Shown: in pieces, positions 50,553-59,353 of the stretch
Position numbering within the stretch: position 1 is the first letter of the stretch
Layout: each line of letters begins with the position of its first letter
DNA from: Rhizobium sp. WYCCWR10014
GTDB taxonomy: Bacteria > Pseudomonadota > Alphaproteobacteria > Rhizobiales > Rhizobiaceae
Reading direction: 5' to 3'
DNA: 64,000 nucleotides
Assembly: GCF_001657485.1 (NCBI RefSeq)
Contig: NZ_LXFU01000053.1
Coordinates: 39,377-103,376, forward strand
Position numbers and translations under genes: made by a program
The notes under the pieces: generated by a model
The model's database searches: none
The model's input: only the letters and a program-made list of their open reading frames with translations
What the model was told of the DNA's origin: nothing

Positions 50553-51275
50553 TTATTTCGCGTAAAGCGCTCGCGACCGCTCGAGATGCTTGAGAAGGGC
50601 CGTTTCCGAACCATCCACGTCGTTTGCGGCCAGACGGTCGACGATCTCGTCGTGTTCGGCGAGCGTGAACTTTTCCTTGCCGGTCCAGATCAGCATCTCG
50701 GTATGGTATTCCTTCAGCCAGGCTAGCATTGCTTCGCTGACGGCGACGTAGATCGGGTTGCCCGATATCTGCGCGATGCGGGTGTGGAATTCCATGTCCG
50801 CGTCGATGAACTCTTCGGCCCGCCCAAGCGACATTCGCTGGCGTTCGATGACGTTCCTGAGGTCGGCGATATCATTTGCGGAGGCCCGCTGCGCGGCCTC
50901 GCGTGCCATGCCGCGTTCGAAGAAGATGCGGGCGCTCTTGAGATGCTCCAGCGAGTCGGCCGATTGCGACAGCATGATCTTCGCGGTGAGATCGACCTGG
51001 CGGAATATCGACTTTGCCGTCAGCCTGAGAACCTTCGCCCGCTCACCGTGCGAAATGCTGACAAGACCTTTGTTGGCAAGGGACTGCATGGCCTCCCTGA
51101 TCGCCGGCCGGCCAACGCCGAAGCGTTCCATCAGCACGCGCTCGGAGGGCATTTCGTCGCCGGGCTGAAGCTCACCCGAGGTGATCATTCGCTCAAGTCG
51201 ATCAAACACTTCGTCAGAGAGTTTCCGGCGGACGATTTGTTCGAGGGGCTGGGTCATCACATCTCGCTGGCTCAA
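50553..51275 (-). CDS. GntR-family regulator, FadR subgroup (probable apiose-locus repressor)
   Basis: A 240-residue regulator: winged helix (LSDEVFDRLERMITSGELQP, MPSERVLMERFGVGRPAIRE) and FCD-type helical ligand domain (DADMEFHTRIAQISGNPIYV). The best start is a TTG at 51275 with AGGAGG 7 bp upstream; an ATG at 51257 is possible but has no good ribosome site. It is divergent from the RuBisCO-like gene. Shared CTCRTYATACCAGWT sequences before the two structural transcription units, and a third copy at the right edge, are the likely targets. Confidence 0.85.
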   Translation of the reverse strand: MSQRDVMTQPLEQIVRRKLSDEVFDRLERMITSGELQPGDEMPSERVLMERFGVGRPAIREAMQSLANKGLVSISHGERAKVLRLTAKSIFRQVDLTAKIMLSQSADSLEHLKSARIFFERGMAREAAQRASANDIADLRNVIERQRMSLGRAEEFIDADMEFHTRIAQISGNPIYVAVSEAMLAWLKEYHTEMLIWTGKEKFTLAEHDEIVDRLAANDVDGSETALLKHLERSRALYAK

Positions 51276-51367
51276 AATGTTTCCTCCTAACAGTTTTCCG
51301 GGTCGAGAACAAAGCTGTCGGTGAAAATTTGCGGATCCGAAGATTCTACTTTTCATAAGTTGGAATA

Positions 51368-51382
51368 CTCATTATACCAGAT
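51368..51382. promoter_or_regulatory. Putative operator 1 of the apiose locus
   Basis: CTCATTATACCAGAT lies in a longer palindrome (ACTCAT-N11-ATGAGT) 15 bp before the first possible ATG of the RuBisCO-like gene. Thirteen of 15 positions match one or both of the copies at 54131 and 63975. Confidence 0.6.
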
Positions 51383-51435
51383 CATGAGTTGACGCCATGG
51401 CAATCTACGTGGCGAGAGGAGCAACCGTCAGTTTC

Positions 51436-52692
51436 ATGATGATTACCCTGACCTACCGTATCGAAACGCCCGGCAGCGTCGAGGCGATGGCGGAAAAGAT
51501 CGCGAGCGACCAGTCGACCGGAACTTTCGTGCCCGTCCCGGGCGAGACCGAGGAGCTGAAGTCGCGTGTCGCCGCCCGCGTCCTGGCGATTCGTGCTCTC
51601 GAAGGCGCAAATCATCCGACCTGGCCCGAGATCGCCCCCGGCACGCTACTCAATCGCGCCGATGTCGACATCGCCTTTCCGTTGGAAGCGATCGGGACCG
51701 ATCTCTCCGCATTGATGACCATTGCGATCGGCGGCGTCTATTCCATCAAGGGCATGACCGGCATCCGCATCGTCGACATGAGGCTGCCCGATGCCTTCAA
51801 AAGCACGCATCCCGGACCGCAGTTCGGCATCCCTGGAAGCCGCCGCCTCACCGGCGTCGAAGGTCGCCCCATCATCGGAACGATCGTCAAGCCGGCGCTT
51901 GGCCTCAGACCGCAAGAGACGGCGGAACTCGTCGGCGAGCTGATCTCATCCGGCGTCGACTTTATCAAGGATGACGAAAAACTGATGAGCCCGGCCTATT
52001 CGCCGCTCAAGGATCGGGTTTCGGCGATCATGCCGCGCATTCTCGATCACGAGCAGAAGACCGGCAAGAAGGTCATGTACGCCTTCGGCATCTCACATGC
52101 CGATCCCGACGAGATGATGCGCAACCACGACATCGTCGCCAAGGCCGGCGGCAACTGCGCCGTCGTCAACATCAACTCGATCGGCTTCGGCGGCATGAGC
52201 TTTCTGCGCAAGCGCTCCAATCTGGTGCTGCACGCGCATCGAAACGGTTGGGACGTGCTGACGCGCGACCCGGGCGCCGGCATGGACTTCAAGGTCTATC
52301 AGCAATTCTGGCGGCTGCTCGGGGTCGACCAGTTTCAGATCAACGGCATCAGGGTCAAATATTGGGAACCGGACGACAGTTTCGTCTCGTCCTTCAGGGC
52401 CGTCAGCACGCCGCTATTCGATGCCTCCGATTGCCCGCTTCCGGTTGCCGGTTCGGGCCAGTGGGGAGGACAAGCGCCTGAGACCTACAAGCGGACCGGC
52501 CGGACCGTCGATCTTCTCTATCTCTGCGGCGGTGGCATCGTCAGCCACCCCGGCGGACCGGCGGCCGGCGTTCGGGCCGTGCAGCAGGCCTGGCAGGCCG
52601 CGGTCGCGGACATCCCGTTGGAGGTCTACGCGAAAGATCATCCGGAGCTTGCCGCTTCGATTGCAAAATTCAGCGACGGCAAGGGCGCGTGA
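51436..52692 (+). CDS. oiaX: RuBisCO-like protein, 3-oxo-isoapionate-4-phosphate transcarboxylase/hydrolase (OiaX-like)
   Basis: A 418-residue RuBisCO large-subunit homologue. It retains equivalents of key residues: Lys152 in IVKPALG, the metal-binding KDDE (Lys178, Asp180, Glu181), His268 in LHAHRN, and glycines in LCGGGIVSHPGG. It cannot be a Calvin-cycle enzyme by context, since there is no small subunit or phosphoribulokinase. The surrounding kinase, oxidoisomerase, dehydrogenase and lactonase match the D-apiose pathway, in which OiaX cleaves 3-oxo-isoapionate 4-phosphate to 3-phosphoglycerate and glycolate. An ATG at 51397 would add 13 residues; neither start has an ideally spaced ribosome site. 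Confidence 0.82.
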   Translation: MMITLTYRIETPGSVEAMAEKIASDQSTGTFVPVPGETEELKSRVAARVLAIRALEGANHPTWPEIAPGTLLNRADVDIAFPLEAIGTDLSALMTIAIGGVYSIKGMTGIRIVDMRLPDAFKSTHPGPQFGIPGSRRLTGVEGRPIIGTIVKPALGLRPQETAELVGELISSGVDFIKDDEKLMSPAYSPLKDRVSAIMPRILDHEQKTGKKVMYAFGISHADPDEMMRNHDIVAKAGGNCAVVNINSIGFGGMSFLRKRSNLVLHAHRNGWDVLTRDPGAGMDFKVYQQFWRLLGVDQFQINGIRVKYWEPDDSFVSSFRAVSTPLFDASDCPLPVAGSGQWGGQAPETYKRTGRTVDLLYLCGGGIVSHPGGPAAGVRAVQQAWQAAVADIPLEVYAKDHPELAASIAKFSDGKGA

Positions 52693-54035
52693 CCACGATG
52701 GATGGACCTCTCGTCAGCTATTACGGTGATGACTTCACCGGCTCCACCGATGTCATGGAGGCCTTAGCCTCGAACGGTGTGTCGACCGTGCTCTTCCTCG
52801 ACGTTCCGACGCCGGAACTGCTTGCGCGCTTTAAGGATTGCCGCGCGATCGGCATTGCCGGAACAAGCCGCAGCGAGACCCCCGCATGGATGCAAGAGCA
52901 CCTTGCTCGCGCTTTCGAGTGGCTGAATTCGCTTGGCGCTGACATTTGCCACTACAAGGTCTGCTCGACCTTCGATTCCAGCCCCGAAGTCGGCAATATC
53001 GGCAAGGCGATCGAAATCGGCCGATCGGTATTCAGGCAATCCGTCGTGCCCGTCATCGTCGGCGCGCCGCAATTGAAGCGCTACACGGCATTCGGCAACC
53101 TCTTTGCCGCTTACCAGGGCCGGATTTTTCGCATCGATCGCCATCCCGTCATGAGCCGCCATCCGGTCACCCCGATGGACGAGGCGGACCTTGCGGTCCA
53201 CCTGTCGAAGCAGACCCGCCTCCCCGTCCTGGTCGCCGATCTTATCGCCATCACCGCGACGGACGCAGATAGGCGGACCGACGAACTGGCGTCGGGTTGC
53301 GAGGGGATCCTGCTCATCGATGTCGACTCCGAAGCGACGCAGGAGGCCGCAGGTCGGCAGTTGCTTCGTGTCACCGGCCGTTCCGGAAGCTTCGTCGCCG
53401 GCTCGTCGGGGGTCGAATACGCCCTGCTCAGCGCATGGCGTCGGAGCGGCTTCATCGGCGAAAGCAAAGCCGCGTTCTCCGATGTCGGCCCGGCCGACCG
53501 CCTTGCCGTCGTGTCGGGCAGCGTGTCGCCGACAACCGAGCGCCAGATCCGGACAGCTGTCGAGAACGGCTTTGAGAGCATCGCGCTCGATCCGCTTGCA
53601 CTGGTCTCGGAGCATGGCGAAGGCGCGGTCAATGCTGCGGTGGAGGCTGGAACGCAGCAGCTCAAGCAAGGCAAGAGCGTCATCCTCTACACCGCGCTTG
53701 GACCGTCTGCAGACCGGGGCACCGACATCGACAGGCTTCCGGGTGCGCGTCACCGGCTCGGAAGCGCGCTCGGCACGATCTTGCGCCGCCTGATCGAGAA
53801 CGAAGGGCTTTCCCGTGCGGTCGTCGCCGGCGGCGACACATCAAGTCACGCGCTCAGGCCGTTGAAGATCGACGCGCTGACGACGCTTCTCCCGCTGCCC
53901 CAGACGCCGGGCTCTCCGCTTTGCCTTGCGCATGGCGACTATCAGCCGACCAACGGCCTGCAGATCGCGCTCAAAGGCGGCCAGGTCGGGACTGACGACT
54001 ATTTCACGCAGATCCGCGACGGAAGGAAACACTGA
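52689..54035 (+). CDS. oiaK: DUF1537 four-carbon acid sugar kinase, 3-oxo-isoapionate kinase (OiaK-like)
   Basis: A 448-residue kinase starting at a GTG overlapping the previous stop (GTGA). The N-terminal domain has YYGDDFTGSTDVMEALASNG and HYKVCSTFDSSPEVGNIGKA, the substrate-binding hallmarks. The C-terminal nucleotide domain has VVSGSVSPTTERQI and RAVVAGGDTSSHAL. Other family members are 3-oxo-tetronate kinases. Linkage to the RuBisCO-like gene argues for phosphorylation of 3-oxo-isoapionate. Confidence 0.82.
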   Translation: MTTMDGPLVSYYGDDFTGSTDVMEALASNGVSTVLFLDVPTPELLARFKDCRAIGIAGTSRSETPAWMQEHLARAFEWLNSLGADICHYKVCSTFDSSPEVGNIGKAIEIGRSVFRQSVVPVIVGAPQLKRYTAFGNLFAAYQGRIFRIDRHPVMSRHPVTPMDEADLAVHLSKQTRLPVLVADLIAITATDADRRTDELASGCEGILLIDVDSEATQEAAGRQLLRVTGRSGSFVAGSSGVEYALLSAWRRSGFIGESKAAFSDVGPADRLAVVSGSVSPTTERQIRTAVENGFESIALDPLALVSEHGEGAVNAAVEAGTQQLKQGKSVILYTALGPSADRGTDIDRLPGARHRLGSALGTILRRLIENEGLSRAVVAGGDTSSHALRPLKIDALTTLLPLPQTPGSPLCLAHGDYQPTNGLQIALKGGQVGTDDYFTQIRDGRKH

Positions 54036-54130
54036 TGGTTTCCCAAGGTTTCATCGGTCGAACGCGCGATCGACCGGCTTCACGCAGAAAACGCCGGTCC
54101 TAACAAATCTAATAGTGATATGGTGATTGA

Positions 54131-54145
54131 CTCATCATACCAGTT
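54131..54145. promoter_or_regulatory. Putative operator 2 of the apiose locus
   Basis: CTCATCATACCAGTT lies 36 bp upstream of the oxidoisomerase start, in the 145-bp gap after the kinase gene. The wider context ATCA-N9-TGAT is an imperfect palindrome. It suggests a second promoter under the same regulator. Confidence 0.6.
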
Positions 54146-54180
54146 GTGATCCTATTGAGAACGGAAAAGGTGAGGAAAAC

Positions 54181-55008
54181 ATGACTAAGATTGCCCTCTT
54201 CGGCGCAGGCGGGAAAATGGGGTACCGGCTCGCCAAAAATCTCAAAGGCTCGCGTTTCGAGGTCCGCCATATCGAGGTGAGCGACGCAGGCAAGGCCCGT
54301 TTGAAGAATGATCTCGGTGTCGATTGCGTACCCGTCGATATCGGGCTCGACGGCGCCGAGGTGGTAATCCTTGCCGTGCCGGACACGGCAATCGGCAAAG
54401 TCGCGGCAGGCATCGTCGACAAGCTCACTTCAGGCACCATGGTGATCGCGCTGGACGCTGCGGCTCCCTTTGCCGGCCACCTGCCGAAGCGTGATGATCT
54501 TACCTATTTCGTCACCCATCCCTGCCATCCGCCGATCTTCAATGACGAGACGGACATGCAGGCGAAAAAGGACCACTTCGGCGGCCTCTTTGCCAAGCAG
54601 CATATCGTCTCGGCACTGATGCAAGGTCCCGAAAGCGCCTACGCGCTTGGCGAGGAAATCGCCAAGCTGATCTGGGCGCCGGTCATGCGCTCGCACCGGG
54701 TCACGGTCGATCAACTTGCCATGCTCGAACCGGGCTTGTCGGAAACCGTCTGCGCATCGCTGCTCGTCGTCATGCGGCAGGCCATGGACGAATGCGTGGC
54801 GCGCGGCGTGCCGGAACAGGCCGCCCGCGATTTCCTGCTCGGCCATATGAACGTACTCGGCGCGGTCATCTTCAAGGAAGTCGACGGCGTGTTCTCGGAT
54901 GCCTGCAACAAGGCGATCGAGTTCGGCATCCCGGCGCTGATGCGCGACGACTGGAAAAAGGTATTCGAACCGCAGGAGATCGCCGAAAGCATCCGGCGCA
55001 TCACCTGA
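54181..55008 (+). CDS. apnO: D-apionate oxidoisomerase-like (ApnO)
   Basis: A 275-residue NAD-dependent enzyme. The Rossmann motif LFGAGGKMGYRLAKNL opens the protein and the C-terminal half is a helical domain like that of 6-phosphogluconate or ketol-acid reductases (THPCHPPIFNDETDMQAKKD, AMLEPGLSETVCASLLVVM). AAGGTGAGG precedes the ATG at 54181. In the apiose pathway this type of protein converts D-apionate to 3-oxo-isoapionate, the OiaK substrate; the assignment rests on context and overall resemblance. Confidence 0.8.
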   Translation: MTKIALFGAGGKMGYRLAKNLKGSRFEVRHIEVSDAGKARLKNDLGVDCVPVDIGLDGAEVVILAVPDTAIGKVAAGIVDKLTSGTMVIALDAAAPFAGHLPKRDDLTYFVTHPCHPPIFNDETDMQAKKDHFGGLFAKQHIVSALMQGPESAYALGEEIAKLIWAPVMRSHRVTVDQLAMLEPGLSETVCASLLVVMRQAMDECVARGVPEQAARDFLLGHMNVLGAVIFKEVDGVFSDACNKAIEFGIPALMRDDWKKVFEPQEIAESIRRIT

Positions 55009-55083
55009 ACCGGCTTGGGGAGGCAAGCCCTCCCCGCAACTGCCCCAGGGAGAAGGGGCTTCATTCACAACAGGGAGGAAAAT

Positions 55084-56025
55084 ATGAAACTGACGCGCAG
55101 ACTGACACTCGCAGCTTTTGCCGGCGCACTGGCGCTCGGAACGGCTCTTCCGGCCTTTTCGGCCGATCTCATCGCCATCATCACGCCGGCGCACGACAAT
55201 CCCTTCTTCAAGGCCGAAGCCGTCGGCGCCGAAGCCAAGGCGAAAGAGCTCGGCTACGAGACGTTGCTCATGACGCATGACGACGACGCCAACAAGCAGT
55301 CGGAAATGATCGACACGGCGATCGGACGCGGCGCCAAGGCGATCATTCTCGACAATGCCGGAGCCGACGCCTCCGTCGCGGCCGTCAAAAAGGCGAAGGA
55401 TGCAGGTATCCCCTCCTTCCTGATCGACCGCGAAATCAACGCGACGGGCGTTGCCGTCGCGCAGATCGTCTCGAACAACTATCAGGGCGCCCAGCTCGGG
55501 GCGCAGGAATTCGTCAAGCTGATGGGCGAGAAGGGCAATTACGTCGAGCTGGTCGGCAAGGAATCCGACACCAACGCCGGCATCCGCTCGCAAGGCTATC
55601 ACGACGTCATCGACGACTATCCAGACCTGAAGTCCGTTGCCAAGCAGTCGGCCAACTGGAGCCAGACGGAAGCCTATTCGAAGATGGAAACCATCCTCCA
55701 GGCAAATCCCGACATCAAGGGCGTCATTTCAGGGAATGACACGATGGCCATGGGGGCGATCGCAGCACTGCAGGCGGCCGGCCGCAAGGACGTGATCGTC
55801 GTCGGCTTCGACGGTTCCAACGACGTGCGCGACTCCATCAAGTCGGGCGGCATCAAGGCAACGGTCCTGCAGCCCGCCTATGCGCAGGCTCAGTTGGCGG
55901 TAGAACAGGCAGACGCCTACATCAAGAACAAGACGACGCCAAAGGAAGAGAAGCAGTTGATGGATTGCGTTCTCATCAATGCCGACAATGCCGGCAAACT
56001 CGAAACCTTCGCCCTGACGAACTGA
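55084..56025 (+). CDS. Sugar ABC transporter substrate-binding protein
   Basis: A 313-residue periplasmic protein with signal peptide (LTLAAFAGALALGTALPAFSA) and the ribose-binding type fold (LIAIITPAHDNPFFKAEAVG, GADASVAAVKKAKDAG, GVISGNDTMAMGAIAALQAA). GGGAGGAAAAT precedes the start. It is the likely receptor for D-apiose or a related branched or pentose sugar. Confidence 0.88.
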   Translation: MKLTRRLTLAAFAGALALGTALPAFSADLIAIITPAHDNPFFKAEAVGAEAKAKELGYETLLMTHDDDANKQSEMIDTAIGRGAKAIILDNAGADASVAAVKKAKDAGIPSFLIDREINATGVAVAQIVSNNYQGAQLGAQEFVKLMGEKGNYVELVGKESDTNAGIRSQGYHDVIDDYPDLKSVAKQSANWSQTEAYSKMETILQANPDIKGVISGNDTMAMGAIAALQAAGRKDVIVVGFDGSNDVRDSIKSGGIKATVLQPAYAQAQLAVEQADAYIKNKTTPKEEKQLMDCVLINADNAGKLETFALTN

Positions 56026-56036
56026 TCAGCCGCGAA

Positions 56037-56068
56037 TTGCGGAGGGCGCAGCGCTGCGCCCTCCGCAA
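56037..56068. repeat. Long perfect hairpin after the binding-protein gene
   Basis: A 16-bp perfect inverted repeat (TTGCGGAGGGCGCAGC and its complement) with no loop bases to spare lies between the binding-protein stop and the DUF2291 gene. Such structures commonly protect the highly expressed binding-protein message and reduce downstream expression; no T run follows. Confidence 0.6.
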
Positions 56069-56098
56069 TGCATTTCGCAAGACGTCGAGGTTTAAAGC

Positions 56099-56743
56099 AT
56101 GTTGAGAATGAAGGGCGCCCTCGTCGCTGCCGTCGTGGCGGCCGCCTTGCCCGGTTGCAAGATCATCAAGACCCCGACCGCAGAGGAAAAGGCGGCGGCA
56201 GCGGCCAAGACCGCCTTCGACCCGAATGCGAAGGTCGAGTCGATCTGGCAATCCGAGGCAGTGCCGTATTTCGAGAAGCACGCCGGGGATCTCAAGGACG
56301 TCATGCAATTGGCCGCCTCCAGCCCCGACGCCGCGGGCGAGAAATACGGCAATCCCCGCAAGCAGAGCAGCTCGCCATGGACCTATGCGGTGAAGATCAC
56401 CGGCAAGGTTGTCGCGGCCGATACGGCCTCTCGCGCGGCAACGCTCGATGTCGACGCAGATGGCGACGGCAAGGCCGACGCCAAGGTGCAGATCGGACCG
56501 GCGCTGCGCGGCACGGCGCTGCGCGACACGTTGGAGTTCGTCAATTTCAACGAATTCAAGAACCAGATCGAGTGGGCACAGTTCGGCAAAGCCTTCAACG
56601 AGAAGGCCAATACCACCTTTCTCTCCGCCATCCCCCGTGAGGGCCTCGCCGGCAAGACGGTGACCGCGATCGGCGCTTTTCCGCTGCCGAAGAGCGGCGA
56701 GCTGCCGCTCATAACGCCTTCGGAACTGAAGGTCGGTCCATGA
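56099..56743 (+). CDS. DUF2291 lipoprotein associated with sugar ABC transporters
   Basis: A 214-residue protein with a lipobox (AAALPGCKII, lipidated Cys20) and a conserved periplasmic domain (WTYAVKITGKVVAAD, VDADGDGKADAKVQIGPALR, then GTALRDTLEFVNFNEFKNQI). Proteins of this family sit between the binding protein and ATPase genes of ribose-type transporters in rhizobia and may act in substrate delivery. Its stop overlaps the ATPase start (ATGA). Confidence 0.8.
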   Translation: MLRMKGALVAAVVAAALPGCKIIKTPTAEEKAAAAAKTAFDPNAKVESIWQSEAVPYFEKHAGDLKDVMQLAASSPDAAGEKYGNPRKQSSSPWTYAVKITGKVVAADTASRAATLDVDADGDGKADAKVQIGPALRGTALRDTLEFVNFNEFKNQIEWAQFGKAFNEKANTTFLSAIPREGLAGKTVTAIGAFPLPKSGELPLITPSELKVGP

Positions 56744-58290
56744 CCACAGCAGAGGCACAAAAAGACGATGTCATCCTGCGCCTCGACGACGTGTCGAAGG
56801 TCTATTCGGGCATTGTCGCCGTCAAGCGCGCCAATCTCGCGCTTCGCCGCGGCGCAGTGAACGTCCTTGTCGGCGAAAACGGTGCAGGCAAGTCGACGCT
56901 GATGAAGATCATCGCCGGTGTCGAGCGTCCGACGCTCGGCCATATCATCCTGGATGGCAAGCCCGTATCCTTCGACAGCCCTGCAGACGCGCAAGCGCAC
57001 GGCATCGGCATGATCTTCCAGGAACTCAATCTCTTCGCCAACATGTCGGTCGCAGAAAACATCTTTGCCAGGCGTGAAATCACCCGTGGCATCCTCGGCA
57101 TCGATCACAAGGCGCAGGTGCAAAAGGCCAATGCGTTTTTGAAACGTCTCGATGCGGGGATCGAGGCGGATACGATGGTCGAGGATTTGCCGATCGGCCA
57201 GCAGCAGCTCGTCGAGATCGCCAAGGCGATGTCGCTGGATGCCCGTATCCTGATCATGGACGAGCCGACGTCGGCTCTTTCGGCGGCCGAAGTCGAGATC
57301 CTGTTCAAGGTGATCGCGGAACTGAAAGCCCAGGGCGTGGCGATCGTCTATATCTCGCACCGGCTCGAAGAGCTGATGCGGATAGGCGACTACATCACGG
57401 TGCTGCGTGACGGCCAGGTCACCGGCGAGGCAATGGTCCGCGACATCGACACGCGCTGGATCGTGCGCTCGATGATCGGCTCGGATGCCAAGGATTTTGC
57501 AAAGTCCGTGGACCACGCCGTCGGAGCTGAAGTCTTTCGCGCCGAAAATATCAGCCTGCCGCGGCCGACAGGTGGTCTTTCGGTCAACAATGTCTCCCTG
57601 TCGGTCAAGGCCGGCGAAATCCTCGGCATCTACGGTCTGATGGGTGCCGGGCGCAGCGAATTCTTCGAATGCGTGATCGGCCGGCACACACACTCGACCG
57701 GCAAGATCTTCATCGACGGTAAGCATGTTCGCGCCCGCGACACCACGCGGCGCATCCGCCGCGGCCTTGCGCTCATTCCGGAAGACCGGCAGCGGGAAGG
57801 CCTGGTTCAGGTGCTTTCCATCGCGTCGAACCTGACGCTGGCGAGCCTTGGCCGCTTCACCCGGCTCTTCCATATCGACAGGGGCGCTGAGAAGAACGCC
57901 ATTCGCGATGCGATCCGCGACCTCTCGATCAAGGCGCCGAACCCGGATTTCGAGGTGACCTCGATGTCCGGCGGCAATCAGCAGAAGGTCGTCATCGGTA
58001 AGGCCTTGATGACCAATCCGAAGGTGCTTCTGATGGACGAGCCGAGCCGCGGCATCGATGTCGGCGCCAAGGCCGACGTCTTTCGCACCATGCGGCGGCT
58101 GGCGGCGAACGGGCTCGCCATTCTGTTTTCGACTTCCGACCTCGAGGAGGTCATGGCGCTTTCCGATCGCATCGCGGTCTTGAGCAACGGCCAGCTCATC
58201 GCCGTCTTCGATCGCAACGAGGCCACGGAAGAAGCCATTATCGCGGCTTCGGCCAAGGGACACGGACATCAAGGGAAACTCGCGTCATGA
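56740..58290 (+). CDS. Sugar ABC transporter ATP-binding protein (RbsA/XylG type)
   Basis: A 516-residue duplicated ATPase. The first domain has Walker A GENGAGKST, LPIGQQQLVEIAKAM and Walker B ILIMDEPTSAL. The second has the degenerate Walker A GLMGAGRSEFF, signature SGGNQQKVVIGKAL and VLLMDEPSRGIDVG. It energises sugar import with the permease downstream. It overlaps its neighbours at both ends by four bases. Confidence 0.92.
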   Translation: MTTAEAQKDDVILRLDDVSKVYSGIVAVKRANLALRRGAVNVLVGENGAGKSTLMKIIAGVERPTLGHIILDGKPVSFDSPADAQAHGIGMIFQELNLFANMSVAENIFARREITRGILGIDHKAQVQKANAFLKRLDAGIEADTMVEDLPIGQQQLVEIAKAMSLDARILIMDEPTSALSAAEVEILFKVIAELKAQGVAIVYISHRLEELMRIGDYITVLRDGQVTGEAMVRDIDTRWIVRSMIGSDAKDFAKSVDHAVGAEVFRAENISLPRPTGGLSVNNVSLSVKAGEILGIYGLMGAGRSEFFECVIGRHTHSTGKIFIDGKHVRARDTTRRIRRGLALIPEDRQREGLVQVLSIASNLTLASLGRFTRLFHIDRGAEKNAIRDAIRDLSIKAPNPDFEVTSMSGGNQQKVVIGKALMTNPKVLLMDEPSRGIDVGAKADVFRTMRRLAANGLAILFSTSDLEEVMALSDRIAVLSNGQLIAVFDRNEATEEAIIAASAKGHGHQGKLAS

Positions 58291-59351
58291 TGGCGGCTAC
58301 ATCAACCACTCTTGCGCCGAAGGGCGCCAACGGCTCGGCGCTTCTGACACTGATGAAGCTCAGGACGTTCATCGCATTATTTGCGGTCATCATCTTCTTT
58401 GCGATCTTCGCCCCGAACTTCACCTCGACGGCGAACATGATTTTGATGTCGAAGCATGTGGCGCTGAACGCCTTCCTGGCGATGGGCATGACCTTCGTCA
58501 TCATCACCGGCGGCATCGATCTCTCGGTCGGATCGATCGTCGGGCTTTGCGGCATGGTCGCCGGCGGACTGATCCTTTACGGCATCGAATTGCCGATCGG
58601 CTACACGATCTTTTTCAACCTCTTCGAGATCGTGCTGATCACCTTGTCGATCGGCCTGCTCATCGGCCTGATCAACGGTCTGCTGATCACCAAACTCAAC
58701 GTCGCGCCCTTCATCGCCACGCTCGGCACGCTTTATATCGCCCGCGGTCTCGCTTTGCTGTCGTCGGACGGCCAGACGTTTCCGAACCTTGTCGGCCGAC
58801 CGGAATATGCGACGACCGGCTTCGATTTCTTCGGCGCGGGACGCATTCTCGGCCTGCCGGTGTCGATCTGGATCCTGATCGTGCTTGCGCTGCTGGCCGC
58901 CTATGTCGCGCGTTCAACGCCGATCGGCCGTCATATCTTCGCCGTCGGCGGCAATGAGCGGGCCGCGCGCATGTCCGGTATCCGGGTCGATGTCGTGAAG
59001 ATCTTCGTCTACATGTTCTCCGGACTGTGCGCGGCAATCGTCGGGGTCGTCATCTCCTCCGAACTGATGGCAGCCCATCCGGCGACCGGCGAAAGCTTCG
59101 AACTCAATGCGATTGCCGCAGCCGTGCTCGGCGGCACCTCGATGTCGGGCGGCCGCGGCACGATCGGCGGAACGATCATCGGCGCCTTCGTCATCGGCAT
59201 CCTCTCCGACGGACTGGTGATGATGGGCGTCTCCTCCTTCTGGCAGATGGTCATCAAGGGCCTCGTCATCATCATTGCCGTCGTGGTCGACCAGGCACAG
59301 CGCCGCCTGCAGCAGCGCGTCACCCTCATGCAGATGGCAAAGGCAGGTTGA
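58287..59351 (+). CDS. Sugar ABC transporter permease (RbsC type)
   Basis: A 354-residue inner-membrane protein with eight to ten helices and the family motifs VIITGGIDLSVGSIVGLCGM, GLINGLLITKLNVAPFIATL-type glycine turns, VGGNERAARMSGI and GGTSMSGGRGTIGGTIIGA. It forms the homodimeric channel of the transporter. Start ATG overlaps the ATPase stop. Confidence 0.92.
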   Translation: MMAATSTTLAPKGANGSALLTLMKLRTFIALFAVIIFFAIFAPNFTSTANMILMSKHVALNAFLAMGMTFVIITGGIDLSVGSIVGLCGMVAGGLILYGIELPIGYTIFFNLFEIVLITLSIGLLIGLINGLLITKLNVAPFIATLGTLYIARGLALLSSDGQTFPNLVGRPEYATTGFDFFGAGRILGLPVSIWILIVLALLAAYVARSTPIGRHIFAVGGNERAARMSGIRVDVVKIFVYMFSGLCAAIVGVVISSELMAAHPATGESFELNAIAAAVLGGTSMSGGRGTIGGTIIGAFVIGILSDGLVMMGVSSFWQMVIKGLVIIIAVVVDQAQRRLQQRVTLMQMAKAG

Positions 59352-59353
59352 TT

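Noticed and set aside
51436..52692. A Calvin-cycle RuBisCO large subunit.
   Set aside because: There is no small subunit, phosphoribulokinase or other cbb gene, and the neighbours specify a branched-sugar pathway. It is a RuBisCO-like protein.
54430..58272. Long minus-strand open frames opposite apnO, the binding protein and the ABC ATPase (54430-55602 and 56383-58272).
   Set aside because: They are antisense shadows typical of high-GC DNA, rich in Arg, His and Asp. The plus-strand genes have clear domains, ribosome sites and operon overlaps.
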